Shown here: positions 9,100 through 17,336 of the stretch, in pieces | Layout of the letters: each line of letters opens with the position of its first letter | How positions within the stretch are numbered: position 1 is the first letter of the stretch | Notes under the pieces: generated by a model | Told to the model about the DNA's origin: nothing | Seen by the model: only the letters and a program-made list of their open reading frames with translations | Databases searched by the model: none | Position numbers and translations under genes: made by a program | DNA from: Phaeodactylibacter sp. | GTDB lineage: Bacteria; Bacteroidota; Bacteroidia; Chitinophagales; Saprospiraceae | DNA: 46,392 nt | Assembly (NCBI GenBank): GCA_024103175.1 | Contig: JAGFJE010000703.1 | Coordinates: forward strand, 1 to 46,392 | Reading direction: 5' to 3'

Positions 9100-10179
9100 G
9101 TGGCAGGAAATACATTCGGACAAGCATTTCGGGTAACGGCCTTTGGCGAATCCCACGGCCGGGCCATTGGGCTCATTCTGGACGGCTGCCCGGCCGGGCT
9201 GGAGATTGATGAAGAGTTCATACAGGCAGAGCTGAGGCGCCGGCGCCCCGGGCAGTCGAAGATCGTCACCCAGCGCAAAGAAGAAGACCGGGCAGAGATC
9301 CTCTCCGGCGTTTTTGACGGCAAGGCCACCGGCACGCCCATTGCCATGGTGATCTACAACGCCGACGCCCGGTCGAAGGATTACAGCCATATCGCCGATA
9401 AGTTCCGGCCATCCCATGCCGATTTTACTTATCAGGCCAAATACGGTATCCGGGACTACCGGGGCGGGGGCCGTTCTTCGGCGCGGGAGACGGCCGCCCG
9501 GGTGGCGGCGGGAGCGGTAGCCAAGCTGTTTTTACAGCAGAACGGCATTGACATCAAAGCCTATGTGAGCCAGGTGGGCCACCTGATACTCAATAAAGGC
9601 TACCAGGAACTCGACTTCAGGCAGGTGGAAACCAACCCCGTCCGCTGCCCGGACGGTTCTATGGCACAGGAAATGGAGGCCCTGATCAAGGAAGTCCGCA
9701 AAGCGGGCGATACCATCGGCGGGGTTGTCAGTTGCGTAATTACGGGCTGCCCGCCCGGCCTGGGCGACCCCGCTTTTGACAAACTGCACGCCAACCTGGG
9801 GCGGGCCATGCTGAGCATCAACGCCTGTAAGGGTTTCGAATACGGTTCCGGGTTTGAGGGGGTAAAGATGCGCGGGTCGGAGCACAACGACCGGTTCTAC
9901 AACGACGGTGGAGTGATCCGTACGGACACCAACCATTCCGGCGGCATTCAGGGCGGCATTTCCAACGGGATGGACATCTATTTTCGGCTGGCCTTCAAGC
10001 CGGTGGCGACCATCGTTCCGGCTCAGGAATCCGTCAATGAAGCGGGGGAAAAGGTAATAGTGGAAGGTAAGGGCCGCCACGACCCCTGCGTGGTTCCCCG
10101 GGCGGTACCCATTGTCGAAGCCATGGCCGCCCTAGTGTTGGCCGACCATTTGCTGCTGCAGCGGATGGTGAAATTGTAA
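9100..10179 (+). CDS. aroC: Chorismate synthase
   Basis: Converts 5-enolpyruvylshikimate-3-phosphate to chorismate, the last step of the shikimate pathway, using reduced FMN. The GTG start gives 359 residues beginning [20 protein letters not shown], which matches the family N-terminus. An in-frame ATG at 9064 adds 12 residues not typical of the family and lies within or next to a TAACTTTA box at 9056-9063, so a transcript from that box would begin after it. Other hallmarks are RRRPGQ, the [18 protein letters not shown] block and the [10 protein letters not shown] motif. It is divergent from mutS2 and ends in a 16-bp perfect inverted repeat before the convergent ribH. Confidence 0.95.
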   Translation: MAGNTFGQAFRVTAFGESHGRAIGLILDGCPAGLEIDEEFIQAELRRRRPGQSKIVTQRKEEDRAEILSGVFDGKATGTPIAMVIYNADARSKDYSHIADKFRPSHADFTYQAKYGIRDYRGGGRSSARETAARVAAGAVAKLFLQQNGIDIKAYVSQVGHLILNKGYQELDFRQVETNPVRCPDGSMAQEMEALIKEVRKAGDTIGGVVSCVITGCPPGLGDPAFDKLHANLGRAMLSINACKGFEYGSGFEGVKMRGSEHNDRFYNDGGVIRTDTNHSGGIQGGISNGMDIYFRLAFKPVATIVPAQESVNEAGEKVIVEGKGRHDPCVVPRAVPIVEAMAALVLADHLLLQRMVKL

Positions 10180-10200
10180 AGGGCATTATGTGGCCCGTTA

Positions 10201-10263
10201 TTGGTTGCCGGTTGTTCGTTTCTCAGGCCAGAGCCGCCCGGAGAGCCAACAACCGGCAACCAA
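10201..10263. repeat. Perfect 16-bp inverted repeat between convergent aroC and ribH
   Basis: TTGGTTGCCGGTTGTT at 10201-10216 is perfectly complementary to 10248-10263, with a 31-nt loop. It starts 21 bp after the aroC stop and ends 11 bp before the ribH stop. It has no T-run. The arm shares GGTTGCCGGTTGTT with the inverted repeat at 33548-33606, which sits in the same kind of position. Confidence 0.85.
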
Positions 10264-10274
10264 CTCCAAACATG

Positions 10275-10790
10275 TTAAAAACCTATTTTCGACTTGCCGC
10301 TTTTAAAACTTTTCTTCAGGTGCGCCATCCGTATGGCAGTCACGGCCGCTTCTACCCCTTTGTTGCCGTGCTTGCCGCCTGCCCGGTCGAGCGCCTGCTC
10401 TTCCGTGTCGGGAGTTAAAACGCCAAAGACGAAAGGCTTGCCGTATACCATACTGAGGTTGGCTAACCCATTAGCTACTGCATAGTTGATGTATTCATTG
10501 TGGCTGGTCTCCCCTTTGATCACACAGCCGATACAGACCACGGCATCCACCTTGTATTCGTCGGCCAGCATTTTGGCCCCGGCCGGCAGCTCAAAGGACC
10601 CCGGCACCTGGGCTACGTGAATGTTGTCCTCCTTTGCGCCGTGTTTGAGGAGCGTATCGTAACAGGCCTCGTACAAGGCATGGGTTATCCTGGCGTTCCA
10701 TTCCGACACGACGATGCCAAAGGAAGCATCTTCAGCAGAGGGTATGGTTGATTCGTCATAATCAGAAAGGTTTTTCAGTGCACTGGCCAT
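10275..10790 (-). CDS. ribH: 6,7-dimethyl-8-ribityllumazine synthase
   Basis: Condenses 5-amino-6-ribitylaminouracil with 3,4-dihydroxy-2-butanone 4-phosphate in riboflavin synthesis, and usually assembles into pentamers or 60-mer capsids. The start MASALKNLSD gives 171 residues; the frame is open 20 codons upstream, but that extension is hydrophobic and unlike the family. Hallmarks are the FGIVVSEWNARIT substrate-binding strand, VPGSFELP, the GCVIKGETSHNEY segment with catalytic His97, and FGVLTPDTEEQA. It follows the YfgM-like gene on the same strand, but a hairpin lies between them. Confidence 0.95.
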   Translation of the reverse strand: MASALKNLSDYDESTIPSAEDASFGIVVSEWNARITHALYEACYDTLLKHGAKEDNIHVAQVPGSFELPAGAKMLADEYKVDAVVCIGCVIKGETSHNEYINYAVANGLANLSMVYGKPFVFGVLTPDTEEQALDRAGGKHGNKGVEAAVTAIRMAHLKKSFKSGKSKIGF

Positions 10791-10822
10791 GATATTTGCT
10801 TTTGATGGTGATAATAATAACA

Positions 10823-10868
10823 AGGAAGGGGTAAGGAAACAAGTAACCATGCCTCCTTACCCCTTCCT
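10823..10868. repeat. 15-bp perfect inverted repeat between the YfgM-like gene and ribH
   Basis: AGGAAGGGGTAAGGA at 10823-10837 pairs perfectly with 10854-10868 around a 16-nt loop. It lies downstream of the YfgM-like stop and upstream of the ribH start on the minus strand, so it could attenuate or process the transcript. There is no T-run on the minus strand. Confidence 0.75.
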
Positions 10869-10904
10869 GCGTTCTTGCGTTTTACCGGCCTGGTGCGACT
10901 TTTA

Positions 10905-11600
10905 CTAGCCTTTGGCCTCGGCCCTGGTAATATATTTTTCAATATCCCTGCCAACGGGTGAATCCGGGTATTTTTCCAGGATCTCCTTATAGGCCTTCTG
11001 GGCTTCCGCAAAATTGCCGTTGCGTTCGTGCAGCAGGCCTACTTTTTTGAGATAGTAGGGAGTCAGCAGGTCGTTCTCAGCTTCATTAGCAGCTTTCTTG
11101 TAAAACTTCATTGCATTGTCAAAGTCCTGCAATTCCGAATAGGCGTCTCCCATGGCGCCATATTTCATGATGGGCATAACTTCCCCTTTTGCCTTAAATT
11201 GCTTGAGGAAATCGATGGCAGCCTGGTATTTTCCCAGGTTCAGGTAGGAAATGCCGGCATAATAGCGGGCGGAATTCCCGGCCGGAGTTGCTCCGTAGTT
11301 GTTAATGATTTCCAGGAAGCCCATGTAGCCGCCGCCGGGGTTGCTCAACGCCAGTGCGAAAGAATCTCTTTCGAACTGTTGCTGAGCGCGAAAAATTTGT
11401 TCTTCTGCTTCCGCCTGCCGTGGTTTCTTGTAAAAGTTATTATAAGCAAATATACCCCCTACGATCAATACCAGGGCGACCAGGGCGCCGAATATCAGCC
11501 GTTGGTTCTCATCGATAAACCCCTGGGCGCTATCTCTGACCTCGACAATATCTACTAAAGTCTCGTCCGCCTTCTTCTGGTTTCTTTTTCTTCTTGCCAT
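10905..11600 (-). CDS. YfgM-like membrane-anchored tetratricopeptide protein
   Basis: 231 residues. A basic cytosolic N-terminus (MARRKRNQKK) is followed by one membrane segment (about 35-56) and then a periplasmic region with TPR-like helices (ARYYAGISYLNLGKYQAAI, AMGDAYSELQDFDNAMKFY, HERNGNFAEAQKAYKEIL). This is the layout of the YfgM/TPR_21 family, an ancillary factor of the SecYEG translocon in enterobacteria; the same role here is inference. The stop lies 114 bp from the ribH start. No clear -7 box was found upstream of the start at 11600. Confidence 0.75.
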   Translation of the reverse strand: MARRKRNQKKADETLVDIVEVRDSAQGFIDENQRLIFGALVALVLIVGGIFAYNNFYKKPRQAEAEEQIFRAQQQFERDSFALALSNPGGGYMGFLEIINNYGATPAGNSARYYAGISYLNLGKYQAAIDFLKQFKAKGEVMPIMKYGAMGDAYSELQDFDNAMKFYKKAANEAENDLLTPYYLKKVGLLHERNGNFAEAQKAYKEILEKYPDSPVGRDIEKYITRAEAKG

Positions 11601-11690
11601 TTTATGTCCTCGATTTTGTCAATTTTCAATGCGGTTTGAAAAAGCCACGCAAAAATAATTAAAGTTTTCTTTCCTGAAGGTTTTTGGCAT

Positions 11691-11730
11691 AAAAAAACGG
11701 CGGCAGGGCCTTGATGCCCTGCCACCGCCT
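11691..11730 (-). terminator. Intrinsic terminator of pdhA
   Basis: On the minus strand GGCGGTGGCAGGGC pairs with GCCCTGCCGCCG around a 6-nt loop and is followed by seven T residues, 21 bp after the pdhA stop. A strong classical rho-independent terminator. Confidence 0.92.
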
Positions 11731-11751
11731 GCTTCCGAATGGAAGTTATGT

Positions 11752-12798
11752 CTAGTCCATAATGAACGGATAGTCTTTCTGTACGTAATTGTCCTCCCAC
11801 AATTCGGAGGGGTCGGGAAATTCGGACTCCTCGGCAAACTTGACCGCATCGGCGATCTCCTGCTTGATCTTATCCTGTATGGCTTTGAGGTCTTCCTCAG
11901 TAGCCAGCGACTCCTTCAGAGTGGCTTCTTCGATCATCTTGATGGGGTCGCGTTCTTTATATTCCTGGACCTCCTCTTTGGTTCGGTATTTGGCCGGGTC
12001 GGAAACCGAGTGGCCCTTATAGCGGTAGGTACGCATTTCCAGGAGGAAAGGCCCTTTTCCGGAGCGGATGTGTTCGGCCGCTTTTGTTACCGCTTCGTGG
12101 ACAGCGGCCGGGTCCATCCCGTCAACGGGCTCACCGGGCATGTCATAAGACTGGCCCAGCTTGTAGAGCTCCGTCACGTTACTGGTCCGCTTTACGCTGG
12201 TGCCCATGGCGTAGCCGTTGTTTTCCACGATATACAGGACGGGCAGTTTCCAGCTCATGGCCATGTTGAAGGACTCGTGAAGGGAGCCCTGCCGGGCGGC
12301 CCCGTCACCGAACATGGTGACGCAGAGGTTGTCTGTCCCTTTATATTTTTCAGCGAATCCTATTCCTGTCCCGATGGGGATCTGAGCGCCGACAATTCCG
12401 TTGCCGCCAAAATATCGGTGCTCCGCGGAGAAGAAGTGCATGGACCCTCCTTTACCTTTGACGATGCCCGTTTTCTTGCCGAACAGTTCGGCCATACATT
12501 CATCCGAGGAACACCCGCGTGCCAGGGCGATGCCGTGCTGGCGGTAGGCGGTAACCACGGCGTCCTCGGGCCGAATTGCGGACTCCAGCCCGGCGGCTAC
12601 AGCTTCCTGCCCGATATACACATGGCAGAACCCACGGATCTTCTGCTGGCCGTACATCATCAGCGCCCGTTCTTCAAACTTGCGTATTCTAAGCATGAGC
12701 TCATACCAGCTGAGGTACATTTCCTTCCCGAATCCCGATTTCCCGGATTTCGATGATTTTCTACTGGTTGTTTTTTTCTTATTCGCCGTTGTATCCAT
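11752..12798 (-). CDS. pdhA: Pyruvate dehydrogenase E1 component, alpha subunit
   Basis: Thiamine-diphosphate-dependent decarboxylation of pyruvate and reductive acetylation of the E2 lipoyl group; works as a heterotetramer with the beta subunit. 348 residues. The ThDP/Mg motif GDGAARQGSLHESFN is at 164-178, ENNGYAMGT follows, and the loop YRYKGHSVSDP corresponds to the regulatory phosphorylation loop of mitochondrial E1 alpha. The first 24 residues are unusually rich in Lys, Ser and Thr and probably form a flexible tail for docking; this is inference. pdhB and the E2/E3 genes are not in the window, so the gene is separate from them. It has its own promoter and terminator. Confidence 0.95.
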   Translation of the reverse strand: MDTTANKKKTTSRKSSKSGKSGFGKEMYLSWYELMLRIRKFEERALMMYGQQKIRGFCHVYIGQEAVAAGLESAIRPEDAVVTAYRQHGIALARGCSSDECMAELFGKKTGIVKGKGGSMHFFSAEHRYFGGNGIVGAQIPIGTGIGFAEKYKGTDNLCVTMFGDGAARQGSLHESFNMAMSWKLPVLYIVENNGYAMGTSVKRTSNVTELYKLGQSYDMPGEPVDGMDPAAVHEAVTKAAEHIRSGKGPFLLEMRTYRYKGHSVSDPAKYRTKEEVQEYKERDPIKMIEEATLKESLATEEDLKAIQDKIKQEIADAVKFAEESEFPDPSELWEDNYVQKDYPFIMD

Positions 12799-13116
12799 AA
12801 AATGGTTCTGTTTTATGCAATTGGGTGTACTTAAAGATACTGTAAATTAATGGCAGCGCACAAAAGAGGCGGCAAAAACTATCTACAATCTCTTAGAACA
12901 CATGAACCACTGCCTTGTTTGCAGTATGAGTATGCTTGTTAAAAAACGAGCCGTAAAGAAAACACATTTTGGCTTTTTTCCCAAGCCTGAGTGAAAGAGG
13001 GTTCAGTTTATTCCCTTTATTGCAACAAATTTCCTGCAATCCGTATAGAATAAAGGAAAGGCTGAATTTCAAGCCTGATGATGTCCTGGCCCTTATTCCC
13101 TATACCGCATTTATTT
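12799..13116. other. Intergenic region between divergent pdhA and the PaaE-like gene
   Basis: 318 bp. It holds the pdhA promoter (12832-12864). A stretch reading TTGCAACAAATTT...TATAGAAT (about 13020-13050) might serve the rightward gene, but it does not match the TAnnTTTG consensus. No convincing small gene was seen; open frames here lack family resemblance. Confidence 0.5.
12832..12864 (-). promoter_or_regulatory. Promoter of pdhA
   Basis: On the minus strand TTTG (12861-12864) is followed after 21 bp by TATCTTTA (12832-12839), close to the Bacteroidota TTTG-N19-21-TAnnTTTG consensus. The predicted leader is about 26 nt. Confidence 0.6.
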
Positions 13117-14187
13117 ATGAAAGACAGGATCCATCTGCAGATACTCGAAAAAAGAATGGAGACGGCCGATACAGCGAGCCTGGTGCTTCGGCCGATGAAT
13201 GGTTTTTTTTCCTATAAGGCCGGACAGTTCCTGACCCTGGTTTTATCGCTCAACGGCCGGGAAGTACGGCGTTCCTATTCCTTTTCTTCCAGCCCGGGAG
13301 TAGACCCCTACCCTGTCATCACGGTCAAGCGAAAGCCCAACGGCATGGCCTCCTCTTACCTGGTGGAAAGGGCCCGGCCCGGCGAGATGGTGGCGGCATT
13401 GCCCCCTGCCGGCCAGTTCATCCTTCCTTCGGTTTGGCAAAACCCGCATCATTTATTTATGGTAGCCGGCGGAAGCGGGATAACCCCGGTATTTTCCATC
13501 ATCAAATATGCCCTGGCGTGCACCAATCGTTTTCGCATTACCCTGATCTATGCCAACCGGGACGAGCGCAGCCTGATCTTCGGGAAAGAACTGCCCCATT
13601 GGCTACAGCTGTACCCGGAGCGCTTCAAAGCGATACTCCTGCTGAGCAACCCGGGCGGCCACTCTTCGGAAATCACTGAAACCAGCCGCTCCCAGATACT
13701 CCCCACCCGGCTGGGCAACGCCCTGCTGGAAGAATTGATCCGAAAACACGTGCCCCCGGAAGGCCCGCCTCCTGACTTTTACCTGTGCGGCCCTTCCGGG
13801 CTTTTGCTCAAATCCGAAATGACCCTCCGTTTTATGGGATATCCGGAAGAGCGCATACACAAAGAAGTGTTTGTTATCACTCCCCCGTATCGGCCGGCCT
13901 CCGAACAGTTTCCGGATGGAACTGTCCAGCTATCGAAAAATGGAGAAACCAAAAATTTCCCCATAATCGCCGGCCAGACCATCCTGGAAGCTGCCGAACA
14001 GGCCGGGATGGAACTGCCGTACAGCTGCCGAAGCGGCATTTGCACCAGTTGTGCCGCCCGTTGCCTGGAAGGAGAAGTGGAGATGTACCTGCCGGAAGGC
14101 CCGCTCAGCAGCACCGCCACGGGAGGGGTAGTTCAAACATGCGTCGGGTATCCTACCGGCAAGTTTACGAAGATCGCTTTAGGATAA
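13117..14187 (+). CDS. PaaE-like ferredoxin-NADP reductase with C-terminal [2Fe-2S] domain
   Basis: About 356 residues. An N-terminal FAD-binding FR-type barrel carries RRSYSFSS; a NAD(P)-binding domain carries VAGGSGITPVFS and the C-terminal LCGPSG; a plant-type ferredoxin domain has SCRSGICTSCAARC plus a final Cys in QTCVGYP, giving the usual four [2Fe-2S] ligands. This is the domain order of PaaE and HCP-reductase-like electron-transfer proteins. The ATG at 13117 is chosen because homologous proteins begin about there; the frame is open to an ATG at 13078. There are no paa genes nearby, so the electron acceptor is unknown. Its 3' end overlaps the convergent zinc-ribbon gene by 9 bp. Confidence 0.85.
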   Translation: MKDRIHLQILEKRMETADTASLVLRPMNGFFSYKAGQFLTLVLSLNGREVRRSYSFSSSPGVDPYPVITVKRKPNGMASSYLVERARPGEMVAALPPAGQFILPSVWQNPHHLFMVAGGSGITPVFSIIKYALACTNRFRITLIYANRDERSLIFGKELPHWLQLYPERFKAILLLSNPGGHSSEITETSRSQILPTRLGNALLEELIRKHVPPEGPPPDFYLCGPSGLLLKSEMTLRFMGYPEERIHKEVFVITPPYRPASEQFPDGTVQLSKNGETKNFPIIAGQTILEAAEQAGMELPYSCRSGICTSCAARCLEGEVEMYLPEGPLSSTATGGVVQTCVGYPTGKFTKIALG

Positions 14188-15027
14188 AAGGCGGTTGAGC
14201 TTTTTGAGCAATTTCATGATCTTCAGGTCCAGAGAAGGGTTGGCGTGAAAGAAATGGCCGTTGATCAAAAGCCATTCTTTTTCGCGGTGGATGCTTTGCA
14301 GGTTGCGGTATTCCGCTTTCCGGGCCGTTTGCAGTTGGGCCTTCCAGTAGAGGGCCCGCCCCGTCAGGGCGAAGCCTTCCTTGCAGGAGCCCAGCAGGCT
14401 CTGGTCGCAAATCAGGAAGATGCGCTCTTCCCGTTCCGGGAAAAGGAAGTATTTGCCGGCGTTTTTCAGCTTGCCTACCGGCATCTTCACGAAATCCGTA
14501 TACACCACCTCATCGGGCTCGCTGCTGAAGTCCAGGTAATCCAGCACCAACTGGAAAAGGCCGATATCGTCCAGGCTCACTCCCTGCCAGCGCAGAATGG
14601 TTTCGGGCAGGGGGATGTCGTTGATGTCCTGGCAATGATGAATGATGAAATAATCGAGCTGATCTTCAAAAAACTCGACGATCCGGCGGTTAACTTCTGC
14701 CGGGTTGGCCTCTCCTGCTTTATCCAGGGCCTTCAACTCCTCGGCCAGGTGAGCTGCCTTCCGGTAGGCCGTATCCCGAAAGCCCGATTCGTAGAGCCGT
14801 TCGGAGTAGGCCTGAAATTGTTCGCCCCGGTGTTCCTCTTCCACCCGGCGCCGCAGGGCCTTGAAGAAGAGCTCCACCAACTGCCTTTCGACATCGCCTT
14901 TCAGGTCGACCATGAGCTTAGGCTGAGGTTTCCGTTCCCGTTTGGGTTCGGCCGGCTGAGGGGCGCCGCAGTGAAAGCAGAAGCGGGCGCCGGGTGGCAG
15001 TTGGGTCTGGCATTCAGGACATTTCAT
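14179..15027 (-). CDS. Zinc-ribbon protein of unknown function
   Basis: 282 residues. It starts with a four-cysteine zinc ribbon (Cys3, Cys6, Cys17, Cys20; CPEC and CFHC). A Lys/Pro-rich linker follows, then a mainly helical region and a C-terminal part (GFALTGRALYWKAQLQ...) that resembles the PH-like domains used to place proteins at membranes; this last point is weak. It has no signal peptide, so it is probably cytosolic. A TAATTTTC box (minus strand, 15034-15041) ends 6 nt before the ATG. It converges with and overlaps the PaaE-like gene by 9 bp, and is divergent from the DUF2256 gene. No function is proposed. Confidence 0.7.
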   Translation of the reverse strand: MKCPECQTQLPPGARFCFHCGAPQPAEPKRERKPQPKLMVDLKGDVERQLVELFFKALRRRVEEEHRGEQFQAYSERLYESGFRDTAYRKAAHLAEELKALDKAGEANPAEVNRRIVEFFEDQLDYFIIHHCQDINDIPLPETILRWQGVSLDDIGLFQLVLDYLDFSSEPDEVVYTDFVKMPVGKLKNAGKYFLFPEREERIFLICDQSLLGSCKEGFALTGRALYWKAQLQTARKAEYRNLQSIHREKEWLLINGHFFHANPSLDLKIMKLLKKLNRLLS

Positions 15028-15104
15028 GGGTGCGAAAATTAAGGAAAAACTGTTAAAACCTTTAGGCGGCTTGAATGTTTAGCCTGAAAAATACCGGAAT
15101 AGAT

Positions 15105-15266
15105 ATGCCGCCCAACCGCAAAAAGGAAAACCTGCCTCAAAAGGACTGCCTCCACTGCGGCCGCCCGTTCAGCTGGCGCAAAAAATGGGAGAAATGCTGG
15201 GAGGAGGTGAAATACTGCGGTGAACGCTGCCGGCGGCAGGCCAGGAGCGGAAGGAAAAAACAATAA
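15105..15266 (+). CDS. DUF2256 small zinc-binding protein
   Basis: 53 residues from ATG 15105 (an upstream in-frame ATG at 15075 adds 10 residues). It carries the DUF2256 pattern: KENLPQKDC, CGRPFSWRKKW, and a second Cys pair in YCGERC. Cys15, Cys18, Cys38 and Cys42 can bind one zinc. The family is often found near photolyase or cryptochrome genes in other bacteria; none is seen here. Function unknown. A GGAAT before the start may serve as a weak ribosome site. Confidence 0.85.
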   Translation: MPPNRKKENLPQKDCLHCGRPFSWRKKWEKCWEEVKYCGERCRRQARSGRKKQ

Positions 15267-15379
15267 GGGAGCCGGGGCGCAGTTCATTAATATAATTTCT
15301 TTGGCTTTGGCCAACCAGCTGGGCCGGCTTTTGTTACTCTCGTAAGATACAAATAAGGTAAGCCATCAATTTCAAATAC

Positions 15380-16018
15380 ATGGATGAAACACCACCGATC
15401 AGAGAGGGAAAGAAAGACTTCAACAGTGAATATGATTCCTTTGCGTTTCACCCTTACAACGTGCTGCTGACCCTGGTCCTTTTTGGTATCGCCGCCCTGT
15501 TCCTCGCTTTTACCATCGCTTTCATCTACACCAGGGTTCAAAACGGGCTCCCTCCCTTAAAACTGCCCAATATATTTATTTTCAATACCCTCATCCTGCT
15601 GGGCAGCAGCGCGACGATGATCTGGGCGCGGCGTTCCTACCGGTCGGACAAGACGCGCAATTACCAGTACGCCCTTGCCGCCACCATCCTCCTGTCCATC
15701 CTCTTCATGGGCCTTCAGTTGATCGGCTGGGGGCAGCTGTTTGCCAACCAGGTCTATATCCATACGGACAATTCTGCAGGTTACCTCTACGTCATTTCCG
15801 GGTTGCATTTTGCTCACGTTATTGCCGGCCTGCCATTTCTCGGCATTTTCCTGTGGACCGCCCGAAAACGCATGAAGGAACCGGTAAGTGTACTGGTCTA
15901 CTTTTCCGACCCGGAGAAACGCCTCAAGCTGCGCCTGCTCACCGTCTACTGGCATTTCCTGGACGGTTTATGGATCTACCTGGTGGTATTCTTTTACCTC
16001 AATTACCTCATCCGCTGA
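15380..16018 (+). CDS. Heme-copper oxidase subunit III family protein (orphan)
   Basis: 212 residues with five predicted membrane helices (about 27-50, 65-83, 93-116, 129-155, 188-210). SGLHFAHVIAGLPFLG and YWHFLDGLWIYLV are the two hallmark blocks of cytochrome c oxidase subunit III. This subunit has no redox centre; it stabilises the oxidase and the proton path. Subunits I and II are absent from the window and the neighbours (DUF2256, TlpA-like) are not respiratory-complex genes, so it may serve an oxidase encoded elsewhere or act like NorE. The N-terminal 25 residues are charged and cytosolic. Confidence 0.88.
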   Translation: MDETPPIREGKKDFNSEYDSFAFHPYNVLLTLVLFGIAALFLAFTIAFIYTRVQNGLPPLKLPNIFIFNTLILLGSSATMIWARRSYRSDKTRNYQYALAATILLSILFMGLQLIGWGQLFANQVYIHTDNSAGYLYVISGLHFAHVIAGLPFLGIFLWTARKRMKEPVSVLVYFSDPEKRLKLRLLTVYWHFLDGLWIYLVVFFYLNYLIR

Positions 16019-16102
16019 CCCTTCGGTTTTGAAAACCAACCACTTACCCTTAATTTTGTATCCATCATTACTGGGCGGATGAAATGTCCGGTACTTGTTA
16101 GT

Positions 16103-16110
16103 TATATTTG
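16103..16110 (+). promoter_or_regulatory. -7 box of the TlpA-like gene
   Basis: TATATTTG is an exact match to TAnnTTTG, 44 bp before the ATG at 16155. No clear -33 element stands at the usual spacing. Confidence 0.55.
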
Positions 16111-16154
16111 CGGCTCTGAATCCTAAAATTATATAATCAAAAATCCTGCTGGAC

Positions 16155-17264
16155 ATGAGAAAGATCGCAATACTTCTTATCGCTGGGGTTTTAGCCTTCA
16201 CCACCTGGCACTGTGAAACTCCGGTGAAAGGAACCGTGATAACCGGAGAGGTTGCCAATGCCTCCAATCTCCAGGTATTCCTGGACCATGTAGTGATCGG
16301 AAAAGCCAGTAACGTCTTGGCCAAAGCGGATGTCGACGCCAACGGAAATTTCAAATTCGAATTCCCGGAAGGCATTCCCCCCGGCATTTATCAGCTCCGG
16401 CTTGGCGCCAAGCGGGTCAACCTCGCTATGGATGGCACGGAGAAGGTAGTGGAGATCAAAGGCGACCTGGCGACCATTCAAAACTATCAGTTTACGGTCA
16501 GTGGTTCTGATGACAGCCAATCCTTGGTTAATATCATGAGCGGGTTGTTCCAGCGGCAGGTCAGCGCCGAGGATATCTCCACTTTCGTAGATACGGTATC
16601 CAACCCGGAAGTGGGCGCGTTTGTTGCCTATCGCTCTCTGGGCGCCTCCGGGCAGTTCCTCGACACTCAGAAAAAAGCACTGGAGAAGCTGGACCCCGGT
16701 TCGGAAACAGGCCAGGAATACGCCAAATTCATATCCCAGGTAGAACGCCAGTATCAGGCCCAAATGGCCGACCAGCTCATACAGGTGGGGCAACCCGCCC
16801 CGGATATTACGCTGCCCAACCCCAACGGCAAGGAATATTCCTTGTCCGACCTCAAAGGCAATATAGTGCTGCTCGATTTCTGGGCCAGTTGGTGCGGCCC
16901 CTGCCGTCGGGAAAACCCCAATGTGGTAAAGGTTTATGACAAGTACAAATCTCAGGGCTTCACCGTTTTCAGCGTCTCCCTGGATGGTATAGATTCGCGC
17001 ACCCGCAGCCGCTTCCCCAATGAAGAATCGGCAGAACAATACCTGGCCAACCAAAAGCAACGCTGGATCGAGGCGATAAAGCAGGACAACCTGAAATGGG
17101 ATTACCACGTCAGCGACCTGCGCAAATGGGAGTCCGCACCGGCGGCCCAGTATGGCGTCCGAAGCATCCCCCGCACTTTCCTGATCGACCGGGAGGGAAA
17201 TATTGCCGCCGTGAACCTGAGAGGGGCTGAACAGATCGAAAGGGAATTGAAAAAATTGTTGTAG
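16155..17264 (+). CDS. TlpA/ResA-like thioredoxin-fold protein with N-terminal DUF4369-like region
   Basis: 369 residues. An export signal (about 1-19) ends before Cys20; the residue before the Cys is His (TWHC), a poor lipobox, so lipidation is uncertain. Residues about 25-105 resemble the beta-rich DUF4369 domain seen N-terminal to many Bacteroidota TlpA proteins. The thioredoxin domain begins about 214 (VGQPAPDITLPNPNG), has the redox motif WCGPC at 246-250 and the cis-Pro region RSIPRTFLID. It is expected to reduce disulfides in the periplasm, possibly for cytochrome c maturation or oxidase assembly; the preceding oxidase subunit III gene fits but does not prove this. It has its own -7 box. 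Confidence 0.88.
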   Translation: MRKIAILLIAGVLAFTTWHCETPVKGTVITGEVANASNLQVFLDHVVIGKASNVLAKADVDANGNFKFEFPEGIPPGIYQLRLGAKRVNLAMDGTEKVVEIKGDLATIQNYQFTVSGSDDSQSLVNIMSGLFQRQVSAEDISTFVDTVSNPEVGAFVAYRSLGASGQFLDTQKKALEKLDPGSETGQEYAKFISQVERQYQAQMADQLIQVGQPAPDITLPNPNGKEYSLSDLKGNIVLLDFWASWCGPCRRENPNVVKVYDKYKSQGFTVFSVSLDGIDSRTRSRFPNEESAEQYLANQKQRWIEAIKQDNLKWDYHVSDLRKWESAPAAQYGVRSIPRTFLIDREGNIAAVNLRGAEQIERELKKLL

Positions 17265-17272
17265 GAGCATAA

Positions 17273-17322
17273 GCCGGGGCACGGTAGCCGGCCTTCCGGT
17301 ATTTTTCACCCTGCGCCCCGGC
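17273..17322. repeat. Inverted repeat between convergent TlpA-like and SpoU genes
   Basis: GCCGGGGC (17273-17280) is complementary to GCCCCGGC (17315-17322), with a second small hairpin (AGCCGGCCT region) in the loop. It lies in the 72-bp gap between two convergent stops and may work as a bidirectional transcript end. Confidence 0.5.
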
Positions 17323-17336
17323 GCTTCTGCCTCCTT

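Noticed and set aside
12969..13217. 82-codon frame upstream of the PaaE-like gene
   Set aside because: It overlaps the well-supported reductase start in another frame and resembles nothing known.
16191..17309. A 372-codon open frame antisense to the TlpA-like gene
   Set aside because: Overlaps almost entirely a gene with a clear thioredoxin motif and its own promoter.
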